Source: Acanthosepion lycidas
Taxonomy: Eukaryota > Mollusca > Cephalopoda > Sepiida > Sepiidae
Length of the DNA stretch: 64,000 nt
Direction of reading: 5' to 3'
NCBI GenBank assembly: GCA_963932145.1
Contig: OZ010611.1
Location: forward strand, 57,545,292-57,609,291
The position numbers and the translations under genes were made by a program. Within the stretch, counting starts at the first letter, position 1. Every line of letters starts with the position of its first letter. The notes below the pieces were generated by a model. The model did not search any database. It worked only from the letters and a program-made list of their open reading frames with translations, and was not told the origin of the DNA. Positions 36,501 through 49,015 of the stretch are shown piece after piece.

Positions 36501-37571
36501 CTGTTTGTGCCTTGTCTTTAGCTTTTTCTTCTATATTTAACTTTAAGTAGAGGCTAGGCCCCCCTCTAAATCTTGGTTGAAATTATTTTTCATTCTAATT
36601 AATACAAATGGAGTAGCGTGCAATGGTGTCGATTCATAAAACAGTGAGTTAGGAGAAAAAATTTGTGCGCACAAAATGGGTGATCAGTGTCTTATTCTCT
36701 TCTGTTTGTGCCTTGTCTTTAGCTTTTTCTTCTATATTTAACTTTATGTAGAGGCTAGGCCCCTTTCTAAATCTTGGTTGAAATTATTTTTCATTCTAAT
36801 TCATAGAAATGGAGTAGCGTGCAATGGTGTCCTCTCATACAACAGTGAGTTAGGATGAAATAATTTGTTGGCACAAAATGGGTGATCAGTGTCTTATTCT
36901 CTTCTGTTTGTGCCTTGTCTTTAGCTTTTTCATCTATATTTAACATAATGTAGAGGCTAGGCCCCTTTCTAAATCTTGGTTGAAATTATTTTTCATTCTA
37001 ATTGATAGAAATGGAGTAGCGTGCAATGGTCTCGTCTCATACAACAGTGAGATAGGAGAAAAAATTTGTGGGCACAAAATGGATGATCAGTGTCTTATTC
37101 TCTTCTGTTTGTGCCTTGTCTTTAGCTTTTTCTTCTATATTTAACTTTATGTAGAGTCTAGGCCCCCCTCTAAATCTTGGTTGAAATTATTTTTCATTCT
37201 AATTCATAGAAATGGAGTAGCGTGCAATGGTGTCGTCTCATACAACAGTGAGTTAGGAGAAAAATTTGTTGGCACAAAATGGGTGATCAGTGTTTTATTC
37301 TCTTCTGTTTGTGCTTTGTCTTTAGCTTTTTCTCCTATATTTAACTTTATGTAGAGGCTAGGCCCCCCTCTAAATCTTGGTTGAAATTATTTTTCATTCT
37401 AATTCATAGAAATGGAGTAGCGTGCAATGGTGTCGTCTCATACAACAGTGAGTTAGGAAAAAAAATTTGTTGGCACAAAATGGGTGATCAGTGTCTTATA
37501 CTCTTCTGTTTGTTTCCCTTGTCTTTAGCTTTTTCTTCTATATTTAACTTTAAGTAGAGGCTAGGCCCCCC
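33500..37571. repeat. Mosaic monomers with a 7-monomer period
   Basis: A series TCTCTGCTG, TTAAGTAGAGG, GTCGATTCATAC with GTGTGCAC and GTGACCAG, CCCCACTCTAAATC occurs at about 33,680-33,960 and again at about 35,090-35,365, exactly 1,407 bp (7 x 201) apart by the CTCTGCTG marker (33,683 and 35,090). Other monomers are near consensus with CCCCTTTCT junctions. Small indels are frequent, for example TTTGTGCTTGTC (about 36,108), AGGATGAAATAA (about 36,852) and TTGTTTCCCTTGTC (about 37,510). Confidence 0.8.
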
Positions 37572-39980
37572 TCTAAATCTTGGTTGAAATTATTTTTCAT
37601 TCTAATTAATAGAAATGGAGTAGCGTGGAATGGTGTCGATTCATACAACAATGAGTTAGGAGAAAAAATTTGTGCGCACAAAATGGGTGACCAGTGTCTT
37701 ATTCTCTTCTGTTTGTGCCTTGTCTTTAGCTTTTTCTTCTATATTTAACTTTATGTAGAGGCTAGGCCCCACTCTAAATCAGGGTTGAAATTATTTTTCA
37801 TTCTAATTCATAGAAATGGAGTAGCGTGCAATGGTGTCGTCTCATACAACAGTGAGTTAGGAGAAAAAATTTGTTCGCACAAAATGGGTGATCAGTGACT
37901 TATTCTCTTCTGTTTGTGCCTTGTCTTTAGCTTTTTCTTCTATATTTAACTTTATGTAGAGGCTAGGCCCCTTTCTAAATCTTGGTTGAAATTATTTTTC
38001 ATTCTAATTAATAGAAATGGAGTAGCGTGCAATGGTGTCGTCTCATACAACAGTGAGTTAGGAGAAAAAATTTGTTGGCACAAATGGGTGATCAGTGTCT
38101 TATTCTCTTCTGTTTGTGCCTTGTCTTTAGCTTTTTCTTCTATATTTAACTTTATGTAGAGGCTAGGCCCCTTTCTAAATCTTGGTTGAAATTATTTTTC
38201 ATTCTAATTCTTAGAAATGGAGTAGCGTGCAATGGTGTCGTCTCGTACAACAGTGAGTTAGGAGAAAAAATTTGTTGGCACAAAATGGGTGATCAGTGTC
38301 TTATTTTCTGCTGTTTGTGCCTTGTCTTTAGCTTTTTCTTCTATATTTAACTTTAAGTAGAGGCTAGGCCCCCCTCTAAATATTGGTTGAAATTATTTTT
38401 CATTCTAATTCATAGAAATGGAGTAGCGTGCAATGGTGTCGATTCATACAACAATGAGTTAGGAGAAAAAATTTGTGCGCACAAAATGGGTGACCAGTGT
38501 CTTATTCTCTTCTGTTTGTGCCTTGTCTTTAGCTTTTTCTTCTATATTTAACTTTATGTAGAGGCTAGGCCCCACTCTAAATCAGGGTTGAAATTATTTT
38601 TCATTCTAATTCATAGAAATGGAGTAGCGTGCAATGGTGTCGTCTCATACAACAGTGAGTTAGGAGAAAAAATTTGTTCGCACAAAATGGGTGATCAGTG
38701 ACTTATTCTCTTCTGTTTGTGCCTTGTCTTTAGCTTTTTCTTCTATATTTAACTTTATGTAGAGGCTAGGCCCCTTTCTAAATCTTGGTTGAAATTATTT
38801 TTCATTCTAATTAATAGAAATGGAGTAGCGTGCAATGGTGTCGTCTCATACAACAGTGAGTTAGGAGAAAAAATTTGTTGGCACAAATGGGTGATCAGTG
38901 TCTTATTCTCTTCTGTTTGTGCCTTGTCTTTAGCTTTTTCTTCTATATTTAACTTTATGTAGAGGCTAGGCCCCTTTCTAAATCTTGGTTGAAATTATTT
39001 TTCATTCTAATTCTTAGAAATGGAGTAGCGTGCAATGGTGTCGTCTCGTACAACAGTGAGTTAGGAGAAAAAATTTGTTGGCACAAAATGGGTGATCAGT
39101 GTCTTATTTTCTGCTGTTTGTGCCTTGTCTTTAGCTTTTTCTTCTATATTTAACTTTAAGTAGAGGCTAGGCCCCCCTCTAAATATTGGTTGAAATTATT
39201 TTTCATTCTAATTCATAGAAATGGAGTAGCGTGCAATGGTGTCGATTCATACAACAATGAGTTAGGAGAAAAAATTTGTGCGCACAAAATGGGTGACCAG
39301 TGTCTTATTCTCTTCTGTTTGTGCCTTGTCTTTAGCTTTTTCTTCTATATTTAACTTTATGTAGAGGCTAGGCCCCACTCTAAATCAGGGTTGAAATTAT
39401 TTTTCATTCTAATTCATAGAAATGGAGTAGCGTGCAATGGTGTCGTCTCATACAACAGTGAGTTAGGAGAAAAAATTTGTTCGCACAAAATGGGTGATCA
39501 GTGACTTATTCTCTTCTGTTTGTGCCTTGTCTTTAGCTTTTTCTTCTATATTTAACTTTATGTAGAGGCTAGGCCCCTTTCTAAATCTTGGTTGAAATTA
39601 TTTTTCATTCTAATTAATAGAAATGGAGTAGCGTGCAATGGTGTCGTCTCATACAACAGTGAGTTAGGAGAAAAAATTTGTTGGCACAAATGGGTGATCA
39701 GTGTCTTATTCTCTTCTGTTTGTGCCTTGTCTTTAGCTTTTTCTTCTATATTTAACTTTATGTAGAGGCTAGGCCCCTTTCTAAATCTTGGTTGAAATTA
39801 TTTTTCATTCTAATTCTTAGAAATGGAGTAGCGTGCAATGGTGTCGTCTCGTACAACAGTGAGTTAGGAGAAAAAATTTGTTGGCACAAAATGGGTGATC
39901 AGTGTCTTATTTTCTGCTGTTTGTGCCTTGTCTTTAGCTTTTTCTTCTATATTTAACTTTAAGTAGAGGCTAGGCCCCCC
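37572..39980. repeat. Three tandem copies of a 4-monomer, 803-bp HOR
   Basis: Units start at 37,572, 38,375 and 39,178. Each holds: GTCGATTCATACAACAATG with GTGCGCAC and GTGACCAG; ACTCTAAATCAGGG with GTTCGCAC and AGTGACTT; an ATTAATAG monomer with CACAAATGGG (one base short); and AATTCTTAGAAATGG with TCTCGTACAAC and TTTTCTGCTG. ATTCTTAG lies at 38,207, 39,010 and 39,813, exactly 803 bp apart each time. Copies 2 and 3 look identical by eye. Copy 1 differs at a few sites (AAATCTTGG, ATTAATAG and GTGGAATGG in its first monomer). This is probably the youngest amplification in the window. Confidence 0.93.
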
Positions 39981-40984
39981 TCTAAATATTGGTTGAAATT
40001 ATTTTTCATTCTAATTAATAGAAATGGAGTAGCGTGCAATGGTGTCGTCTCATACAACAGTGAGTTAGGAGAAAAAATTTGTGCGCACAAAATCAGTGAT
40101 CAGTGTCTTATTCTCTTCTGTTTGTGCCTTGTCTTTAGCTTCTTCTTCTATATTTAACTTTAAGTAGAGGCTAGCCCCCCTCTAAATCTTGGTTGAAATT
40201 ATTTTTCATTCTAATTAATAGAAATGGAGTAGCGTGCAATGGTGTCGTCTCATAAAACAGTGAGTTAGGAGAAAAAATTTGTGGGCACAAAATGGGTGAT
40301 CAGTGTCTTATTCTCTTCTGTTTGTGCCTTGTCTTTAGCTTTTTCTTCTATATTTAACTTTATGTAGAGGCTAGGCCCCCCTCTAAATCTTGAGTGAAAT
40401 TATTTTTCATTCTAATTCATAGAAATGGAGTAGCGTGCAATGGTGTCGTCTCATAAAACAGTGAGTTAGGAGAAAAAATTTGTTGGCACAAAATGGGTGA
40501 TCAGTGTCTTATTCTCTTCTGTTTGTGCCTTGTCTTTAGCTTTTTCTTCTATATTTAACTTTATGTAGAGGCTAGGCCCCTTTCTAAATCTTGGTTGAAT
40601 TTATTTTTCATTCTAATTCATAGAAATGGAGTAGCGTGCAATGGTGTCGTCTCATACAACAGTGAGTTAGGAGAAAAAATTTGTTGGCACAAAATGGGTG
40701 ATCAGTGTCTTATTCTCTTCTGTTTGTGCCTTGTCTTTAGCTTTTTCTTCTATATTTAACTTTATGTAGAGGCTAGGCCACTTTCGAAATCTTGGTTGAA
40801 TTTATTTTTCATTCTAATTCATAGAAATGGAGTAGCGTGCAATGGTGTCGTCTCGTACAACAGTGAGTTAGGAGAAAAAATTTGTTGGCACAAAATGGGT
40901 GATCAGTGTCTTATTCTCTGCTGTTTGCGCCTTGTCTTTAGCTTTTTCTTCTATATTTAACTTTAAGTAGAGGCTAGGCCCCCC
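39981..40984. repeat. 5-monomer HOR unit (1,004 bp)
   Basis: Opens with a TAAATATTGG monomer carrying GTGCGCACAAAATCAGTGATC, followed by monomers with the shortened junction GGCTAGCCCCCCTC, CTTGAGTG, TTGAATTTA, and CACTTTCG with TCTCGTACAAC. AAAATCAG lies at 40,089 and 41,093, 1,004 bp apart (5 x 201 minus 1). It appears to be an abbreviated form of the 10-monomer unit that follows. Confidence 0.87.
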
Positions 40985-42991
40985 TCTAAATATTGGTTGA
41001 AATTATTTTTCATTCTAATTAATAGAAATGGAGTAGCGTGCAATGGTGTCGTCTCATACAACAGTGAGTTAGGAGAAAAAATTTGTGCGCACAAAATCAG
41101 TGATCAGTGTCTTATTCTCTTCTGTTTGTGCCTTGTCTTTAGCTTTTTCTTCTACATTTAACTTTAAGTAGAGGCTAGCCCCCCTCTAAATCTTGGTTGA
41201 AATTATTTTTCATTCTAATTAATAGAAATGGAGTAGCGTGCAATGGTGTCGTCTCATACAACAGTGAGTTAGGAGAAAAAATTTGTGGGCACAAAATGGG
41301 TGATCAGTGTCTTATTCTCTTCTGTTTGTGCCTTGTCTTTAGCTTTTTCTTCTATATTTAACTTTATGTAGAGGCTAGGACCCTTTCTAAATCTTGGTTG
41401 AAATTATTTTTCATTCTAATTCATAGAAATGGAGTAGAGTGCAATGGTGTCATCTCATACAACAGTGAGTTAGGAGAAAAAATTTGTGGGCACAAAATGG
41501 GTGATCAGTGTATTATTCTCTTCTGTTTGTGCCTTGTCTTTAGCTTTTTCCTCTATATTTAACTTTATGTAGAGGCTAGGCCCCTTTCTAAATCTTGGTT
41601 GAAATTTTTTTTAATTCTAATTAATAGAAATGGAGTAGCGTGCAATGGTGTCGTCTCATACAACAGTGAGTTAGGAGAAAAAATTTGTGGGCACAAAATG
41701 GGTGATCAGTGTCTTATTCTCTTCTGTTTGTGCCTTGTCTTTAGCTTTTTCTTCTATATCTAACTTTAAGTAGAGGCTAGCCCCCCTCTAAATCTTGGTT
41801 GAAATTATTTTTCATTCTAATTAATAGAAATGGAGTAGCGTGCAATGGTGTCGTCTCATACAACAGTGAGTTAGGAGAAAAAATTTCTGCTCACAAGATC
41901 GGTGATCAGTGTCTTATTCTCTTCTGTTTGTGCCTTGTCTTTAGCTTTTTCTTCTATATTTAACTTTATGTAGAGGCTAGGCCCCCCTCTAAATCTTGAG
42001 TGAAATTATTTTTCATTCTAATTCATAGAAATGGTGTAGCGTGCAATGGTGTCGTCTCATACAACAGTGAGTTAGGAGAAAAAATTTGTTGGCACAAAAT
42101 GTGTGATCAGTGTCTTATTCTCTTCTGTTTGTGCCTTGTCTTTAGCTTTTTCTTCTATATTTAACTTTATGTAGAGGCTAGGCCCCTTTCTAAATCTTGG
42201 TTGAATTTATTTTTCATTCTAATTCATAGAAATGGAGTAGCGTGCAGTGGTGTCGTCTCATACAACAGTGAGTCAGGAGAAAAAATTTGTTGGCACAAAA
42301 TGGGTGATCAGTGTCTTATTCTCTTCTGTTTGAGCCTTGTCTTTAGCTTTTTCTTCTATATTTAACTTTATGTAGAGGCTAGACCCCTTTCTAAATCTTG
42401 GTTGAATTTATTTTTCATTCTAATTCATAGAAATGGAGTAGCGTGCAATGGTGTCGTCTCATAAAACAGTGAGTTAGGAGAAAAAATTTGTTGGCACAAA
42501 ATGGGTGATCAGTGTCTTATTCTCTTCTGTTTGTGCCTTGTCTTTAGCTTTTTCTTCTATATTTAACTTTATGTAGAGGCTAGGCCCCTTTCTAAATCTT
42601 GGTTGAATTTATTTTTCATTCTAATTCATAGAAATGGAGTAGCGTGCAATGGTGTCGTCTCATACAACAGTGAGTTAGGAGAAAAAATTTGTTGGCACAA
42701 AATGGGTGATCAGTGTCTTATTCCCTTCTGTTTGTGCCTTGTCTTTAGCTTTTTCTTCTATATTTAACTTTATGTAGAGGCTAGGCCACTTTCGAAATCT
42801 TGGTTGAATTTATTTTTCATTCTAATTCATAGAAATGGAGTAGCGTGCAATGGTGTCGTCTCGTACAACAGTGAGTTAGGAGAAAAAATTTGTTGGCACA
42901 AAATTGGTGATCAGTGTCTTATTCTCTGCTGTTTCGCCTTGTCTTTAGCTTTTTCTTCTATATTTAACTTTAAGTAGAGGCTAGGCCCCCC
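40985..42991. repeat. 10-monomer HOR unit (about 2,007 bp)
   Basis: Shares first and last monomers with the preceding 1,004-bp unit and holds five more between: AGGACCCTTTCT with AGTAGAGTGC; the GAAATTTTTTTTAATTC monomer; TTCTGCTCACAAGATCGG; CTTGAGTG with ATGGTGTAG; and additional TTGAATTTA monomers. The T8 monomer at 41,587 recurs at 43,593, 2,006 bp away, and AAAATCAG recurs at 43,099. These inner monomers are the building set of the 8-monomer HOR downstream. Confidence 0.85.
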
Positions 42992-43592
42992 TCTAAATAT
43001 TGGTTGAAATTTTTTTCATTCTAATTAATAGAAATGGAGTAGCGTGCAATGGTGTCGTCTCATACAACAGTGAGTTAGGAGAAAAAATTTGTGCGCACAA
43101 AATCAGTGATCAGTGTGTTATTCTCTTCTGTTTGTGCCTTGTCTTTAGCTTTTTCTTCTACATTTAACTTTAAGTAGAGGCTAGCCCCCCTCTAAATCTT
43201 GGTTGAAATTATTTTTCATTCTAATTAATAGAAATGGAGTAGCGTGCAATGGTGTCGTCTCATACAACAGTGAGTTAGGAGAAAAAATTTGTGGGCACAA
43301 AATGGGTGATCAGTGTCTTATTCTCTTCTGTTTGTGCCTTGTCTTTAGCTTTTTCTTCTATATTTAACTTTATTTAGAGGCTAGGACCCTTTCTAAATCT
43401 TGGTTGAAATTATTTTTCATTCTAATTCATAGAAATGGAGTAGAGTGCAATGGTGTCATCTCATACAACAGTGAGTTAGGAGAAAAAATTTGTGGGCACA
43501 AAATGGGTGATCAGTGTCTTATTCTCTTCTGTTTGTGCCTTGTCTTTAGCTTTTTCCTCTATATTTAACTTTATGTAGAGGCTAGGCCCCTT

Positions 43593-45200
43593 TCTAAATC
43601 TTGGTTGAAATTTTTTTTAATTCTAATTAATAGAAATGGAGTAGCGTGTAATGGTGTCGTCTCATACAACAGTGAGTTAGGAGAAAAAATTTGTGGGCAC
43701 AAAATGGGTGATCAGTGTCTTATTCTCTTCTGTTTGTGCCTTGTCTTTAGCTTTTTCTTCTATATTGAACTTTATGTAGAGGCTAGGCCCCTTTCTAAAT
43801 CTTGGTTGAAATTATTTTTCATTCAAATTCATAGAAATGGAGTAGCGTGCAATGGTGTCAACTCATGCAACAGTGAGTTAGGAGAAAAAATTTGTGGGCC
43901 CAAAATGGGTGATCAGTGACATATTCTCTTCTGTTTGTGCCTTGTCTTTAGCTTTTTCTTCTATATTTAACTTTATGTAGAGGCTAGGCCCCTTTCTAAA
44001 TCTTGGTTGAAATTATTTTTCATTCTAATTCATAGAAATGGAGTAGCGTGTAATGGTGTCGTCTCATACAACAGTGAGTTAGGAGAAAAAATTTGTTGGC
44101 ACAAAATGGGTGATCAGTGTGTTATTCTCTTCTGTTTGTGCCTTGTCTTTAGCTTTTTCTTCTATATCTAACTTTAAGTAGAGGCTAGGACCCTTTCTAA
44201 ATCTTGGTTGAAATTATTTTTCATTCTAATTCATAGAAATGGAGTAGCGTGCAATGGTGTCGTCTCATACAACAGTGAGTTAGGAGAAAAAATTTGTGGG
44301 CACAAAATGGGTGATCAGTGACTTATTCTCTTCTGTTTGTGCCTTGTCTTTAGCTTTTTCTTCTATATTTAACTTTATGTAGAGGCTAGCCCCCCCTCTA
44401 AATCTTGAGTGAAATTATTTTTCATTCTAATTCATAGAAATGGTGTAGCGTGCAATGGTGTCGTCTCATACAACAGTGAGTTAGGAGAAAAAATTTGTTG
44501 GCACAAAATGGGTGATCAGTGTCTTATTCTCTTCTGTTTGTGCCTTGTCTTTAGCTTTTTCTTCTATATTTAACTTTATGTAGAGGCTAGGCCCCTTTCT
44601 AAATCTTGGTTGAATTTATTTTTCATTCTAATTCATAGAAATGGAGTAGCGTGCAATGGTGTCGTCTCATACAACAGTGAGTTAGGAGAAAAAATTTGTT
44701 GGCACAAAATGGGTGATCAGTGTCTTATTCTCTTCTGTTTGTGCCTTGTCTTTAGCTTTTTCTTCTATATTTAACTTTATGTAGAGGCTAGACCCCTTTC
44801 TAAATCTTGGTTGAATTTATTTTTCATTCTAATTCATAGAAATGGAGTAGCGTGCAATGGTGTCGTCTCATACAACAGTGAGTTAGGAGAAAAAATTTGT
44901 GGGCACAAAATGGGTGATCAGTGTCTTATTCTCTTCTGTTTGTGCCTTGTCTTTAGCTTTTTCTTCTATATTTAACTTTATGTAGAGGCTAGGACCCTTT
45001 CTAAATCTTGGTTGAAATTATTTTTCATTCTAATTCATAGAAATGGAGTAGAGTGCAATGGTGTCATCTCATACAACAGTGAGTTAGGAGAAAAAATTTA
45101 TGGGCACAAAATGGGTGATCAGTGTCTTATTCTCTTCTGTTTGTGCCTTGTCTTTAGCTTTTTCCTCTATATTTAACTTTATGTAGAGGCTAGGCCCCTT
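43593..45200. repeat. 8-monomer HOR, version 1 (1,608 bp)
   Basis: Runs from one T8 monomer (GAAATTTTTTTTAATTC, type a) to the next. After a it holds three monomers unlike the later versions (CAACTCATGC with GGGCCCAAAATGG; GTGTAATGG with TATCTAACTTTAAG; one with AGTGACTT), followed by types e, f, g and h. In the first monomer the usual TATATTTAAC is TATATTGAAC, so the recurrent TAA is lost and a 104-codon open frame (43,605-43,919) appears by chance. Confidence 0.86.
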
Positions 45201-47610
45201 TCTAAATCTTGGTTGAAATTTTTTTTAATTCTAATTAATAGAAATGGAGTAGCGTGCAATGGTGTCGTCTCATACAACAGTGAGTTAGGAGAAAAAATTT
45301 GTGGGCACAAAATGGGTGATCAGTGACTTATTCTCTTCTGTTTGTGCCTTGTCTTTAGCTTTTTCTTCTATATTTAACTTTATGTAGAGGCTAGGCCCCT
45401 TTCTAAATCTTGGTTGAAATTATTTTTCATTCTAATTCATAGAAATGGAGTAGCGTGCAATGGTGTCGTCTCATACAACAGTGAGTTAGGAGAAACAATT
45501 TGTTGGCACAAAATGGGTGATCAGTGTGTTACTCTCTTCTGTTTGTGCCTTGTCTTTAGCTTTTTCTTCTATATTTAACTTTAAGTAGAGGCTAGCCCCC
45601 CTCTAAATCTTGGTTGAAATTATTTTTCATTCTAATTCATAGAAATGGAGTAGCGTGCAATGGTGTCGTCTCATACAACAGTGAGTTAGGAGAAAAAATT
45701 TGTTGGCACAAAATGGGTGATCAGTGTGTTATTCTCTTCTGTTTGTGCCTTGTCTTTAGCTTTTTCTTCTATATTTAACTTTAAGTAGAGGCTAGCCACC
45801 CTCTAAATCTTGGTTGAAATTATTTTTCATTCTAATTAATAGAAATGGAGTAGCGTGCAATGGTGTCGTCTCATACAACAGTGAGTTAGGAGAAAAAATT
45901 TCTGCTCACAAGATCGGTGATCAGTGTCTTATTCTCATCTGTTTGTGCCTTGCCTTTAGCTTTTTCTTCTATATTTAACTTTATGTAGAGGCTAGCCCCC
46001 CCTCTAAATCTTGAGTGAAATTATTTTTCATTCTAATTCATAGAAATGGTGTAGCGTGCAATGGTGTCGTCTCATACAACAGTGAGTTAGGAGAAAAAAT
46101 TTGTTGGCACAAAATGGGTGATCAGTGTCTTATTCTCTTCTGTTTGTGCCTTGTCTTTAGCTTTTTCTTCTATATTTAACTTTATGTAGAGGCTAGGCCC
46201 CTTTCTAAATCTTTGTTGAATTTATTTTTCATTCTAATTCATAGAAATGGAGTAGCGTGCAATGGTGTCGTCTCATACAACAGTGAGTTAGGAGAAAAAA
46301 TTTGTTGGCACAAAATGGGTGATCAGTGTCTTATTCTCTTCTGTTTGTGCCTTGTCTTTAGCTTTTTCTTCTATATTTAACTTTATGTAGAGGCTAGACC
46401 CCTTTCTAAATCTTGGTTGAATTTATTTTTCATTCTAATTCATAGAAATGGAGTAGCGTGCAATGGTGTCGTCTCATACAACAGTGAGTTAGGAGAAAAA
46501 ATTTGTGGGCACAAAATGGGTGATCAGTGTCTTATTCTCTTCTGTTTGTGCCTTGTCTTTAGCTTTTTCTTCTATATTTAACTTTATGTAGAGGCTAGGA
46601 CCCTTTCTAAATCTTGGTTGAAATTATTTTTCATTCTAATTCATAGAAATGGAGTAGCGTGCAATGGTGTCGTCTCATACAACAGTGAGTTAGGAGAAAA
46701 AATTTGTGGGCACAAAATGGGTGATCAGTGACTTATTCTCTTCTGTTTGTGCCTTGTCTTTAGCTTTTTCTTCTATATTTAACTTTATGTAGAGGCTAGC
46801 CCCCCCTCTAAATCTTGAGTGAAATTATTTTTCATTCTAATTCATAGAAATGGTGTAGCGTGCAATGGTGTCGTCTCATACAACAGTGAGTTAGGAGAAA
46901 AAATTTGTTGGCACAAAATGGGTGATCAGTGTCTTATTCTCTTCTGTTTGTGCCTTGTCTTTAGCTTTTTCTTCTATATTTAACTTTATGTAGAGGCTAG
47001 GCCCCTTTCTAAATCTTGGTTGAATTTATTTTTCATTCTAATTCATAGAAATGGAGTAGCGTGCAATGGTGTCGTCTCATACAACAGTGAGTTAGGAGAA
47101 AAAATTTGTTGGCACAAAATGGGTGATCAGTGTCTTATTCTCTTCTGTTTGTGCCTTGTCTTTAGCTTTTTCTTCTATATTTAACTTTATGTAGAGGCTA
47201 GACCCCTTTCTAAATCTTGGTTGAATTTATTTTTCATTCTAATTCATAGAAATGGAGTAGCGTGCAATGGTGTCGTCTCATACAACAGTGAGTTAGGAGA
47301 AAAAATTTGTGGGCACAAAATGGATGATCAGTGTCTTATTCTCTTCTGTTTGTGCCTTGTCTTTAGCTTTTTCTTCTATATTTAACTTTATGTAGAGGCT
47401 AGGACCCTTTCTAAATCTTGGTTGAAATTATTTTTCATTCTAATTCATAGAAATGGAGTAGAGTGCAATGGTGTCATCTCATACAACAGTGAGTTAGGAG
47501 AAAAAATTTATGGGCACAAAATGGGTGATCAGTGTCTTATTCTCTTCTGTTTGTGCCTTGTCTTTAGCTTTTTCCTCTATATTTAACTTTATGTAGAGGC
47601 TAGGCCCCTT
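45201..47610. repeat. 8-monomer HOR, 12-monomer version (2,410 bp)
   Basis: Order is a-b-c-d-e-f-g-x-e-f-g-h. Types: a, T8 monomer; b, AGAAACAATTTG with GTGTGTTA; c, GGCTAGCCACCC at its end; d, TTCTGCTCACAAGATCGG with CTTGCCTTTAGC; e, CTTGAGTG with ATGGTGTAGCG; f, TTGAATTTA; g, AGACCCCTTTCT; h, AGGACCCTTTCT with AGTAGAGTGC and TTTATGGGCAC; x, an h-like start with AGTGACTT. The repeated e-f-g run shows an internal four-monomer duplication. Confidence 0.88.
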
Positions 47611-49015
47611 TCTAAATCTTGGTTGAAATTTTTTTTAATTCTAATTAATAGAAATGGAGTAGCGTGCAATGGTGTCGTCTCATACAACAGTGAGTTAGGA
47701 GAAAAAATTTGTGGGCACAAAATGGGTGATCAGTGACTTATTCTCTTCTGTTTGTGCCTTGTCTTTAGCTTTTTCTTCTATATTTAACTTTATGTAGAGG
47801 CTAGGCCCCTTTCTAAATCTTGGTTGAAATTATTTTTCATTCTAATTCATAGAAATGGAGTAGCGTGCAATGGTGTCGTCTCATACAACAGTGAGTCAGG
47901 AGAAACAATTTGTTGGCACAAAATGGGTGATCAGTGTGTTATTGTCTTCTGTTTGTGCCTTGTCTTTAGCTTTTTCTTCTATATTTAACTTTAAGTAGAG
48001 GTTAGCCCCCCTCTAAATCTTGGTTGAAATTATTTTTCATTCTAATTCATAGAAATGGAGTAGCGTGCAATGGTGTCGTCTCATACAACAGTGAGTTAGG
48101 AGAAAAAATTTGTTGGCACAAAATGGGTGATCAGTGTGTTATTCTCTTCTGTTTGTGCCTTGTCTTTAGCTTTTTCTTCTATATTTAACTTTAAGTAGAG
48201 GCTAGCCACCCTCTAAATCTTGGTTGAAATTATTTTTCATTCTAATTAATAGAAATGGAGTAGCGTGCAATGGTGTCGTCTCATACAACAGTGAGTTAGG
48301 AGAAAAAATTTCTGCTCACAAGATCGGTGATCAGTGTCTTATTCTCATCTGTTTGTGCCTTGCCTTTAGCTTTTTCTTCTATATTTAACTTTATGTAGAG
48401 GCTAGCCCCCCCTCTAAATCTTGAGTGAAATTATTTTTCATTCTAATTCATAGAAATGGTGTAGCGTGCAATGGTGTCGTCTCATACAACAGTGAGTTAG
48501 GAGAAAAAATTTGTTGGCACAAAATGGGTGATCAGTGTCTTATTCTCTTCTGTTTGTGCCTTGTCTTTAGCTTTTTCTTCTATATTTAACTTTATGTAGA
48601 GGCTAGGCCCCTTTCTAAATCTTGGTTGAATTTATTTTTCATTCTAATTCATAGAAATGGAGTAGCGTGCAATGGTGTCGTCTCATACAACAGTGAGTTA
48701 GGAGAAAAAATTTGTTGGCACAAAATGGGTGATCAGTGTCTTATTCTCTTCTGTTTGTGCCTTGTCTTTAGCTTTCTCTTCTATATTTAACTTTATGTAG
48801 AGGCTAGGACCCTTTCTAAATCTTGGTTGAAATTATTTTTCATTCTAATTCATAGAAATGGAGTAGAGTGCAATGGTGTCATCTCATACAACAGTGAGTT
48901 AGGAGAAAAAATTTATGGGCACAAAATGGGTGATCAGTGTCTTATTCTCTTCTGTTTGTGCCTTGTCTTTAGCTTTTTCCTCTATATTTAACTTTATGTA
49001 GAGGCTAGGCCCCTT
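47611..49015. repeat. 8-monomer HOR, 7-monomer version (1,405 bp)
   Basis: Order is a-b-c-d-e-f-h: type g is missing, and the f monomer, which carries GCTTTCTCTTC, runs straight into the AGGACCC junction of h. In the next unit the same f variant is followed by g (AGACCCC). This version therefore looks like a one-monomer deletion derivative. It shares GTCAGGAGAAACAATTTG, TTATTGTCTTC and GAGGTTAGCC in type b with the next unit. Confidence 0.88.

Noticed and set aside
43605-43919. Open frame of 104 codons on the + strand
   Set aside because: It is satellite sequence that happens to lack the recurrent TAA in one monomer. It starts at TTG, repeats its own sequence after 67 codons, and ends at a stop in the next monomer. 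There is no coding signature.
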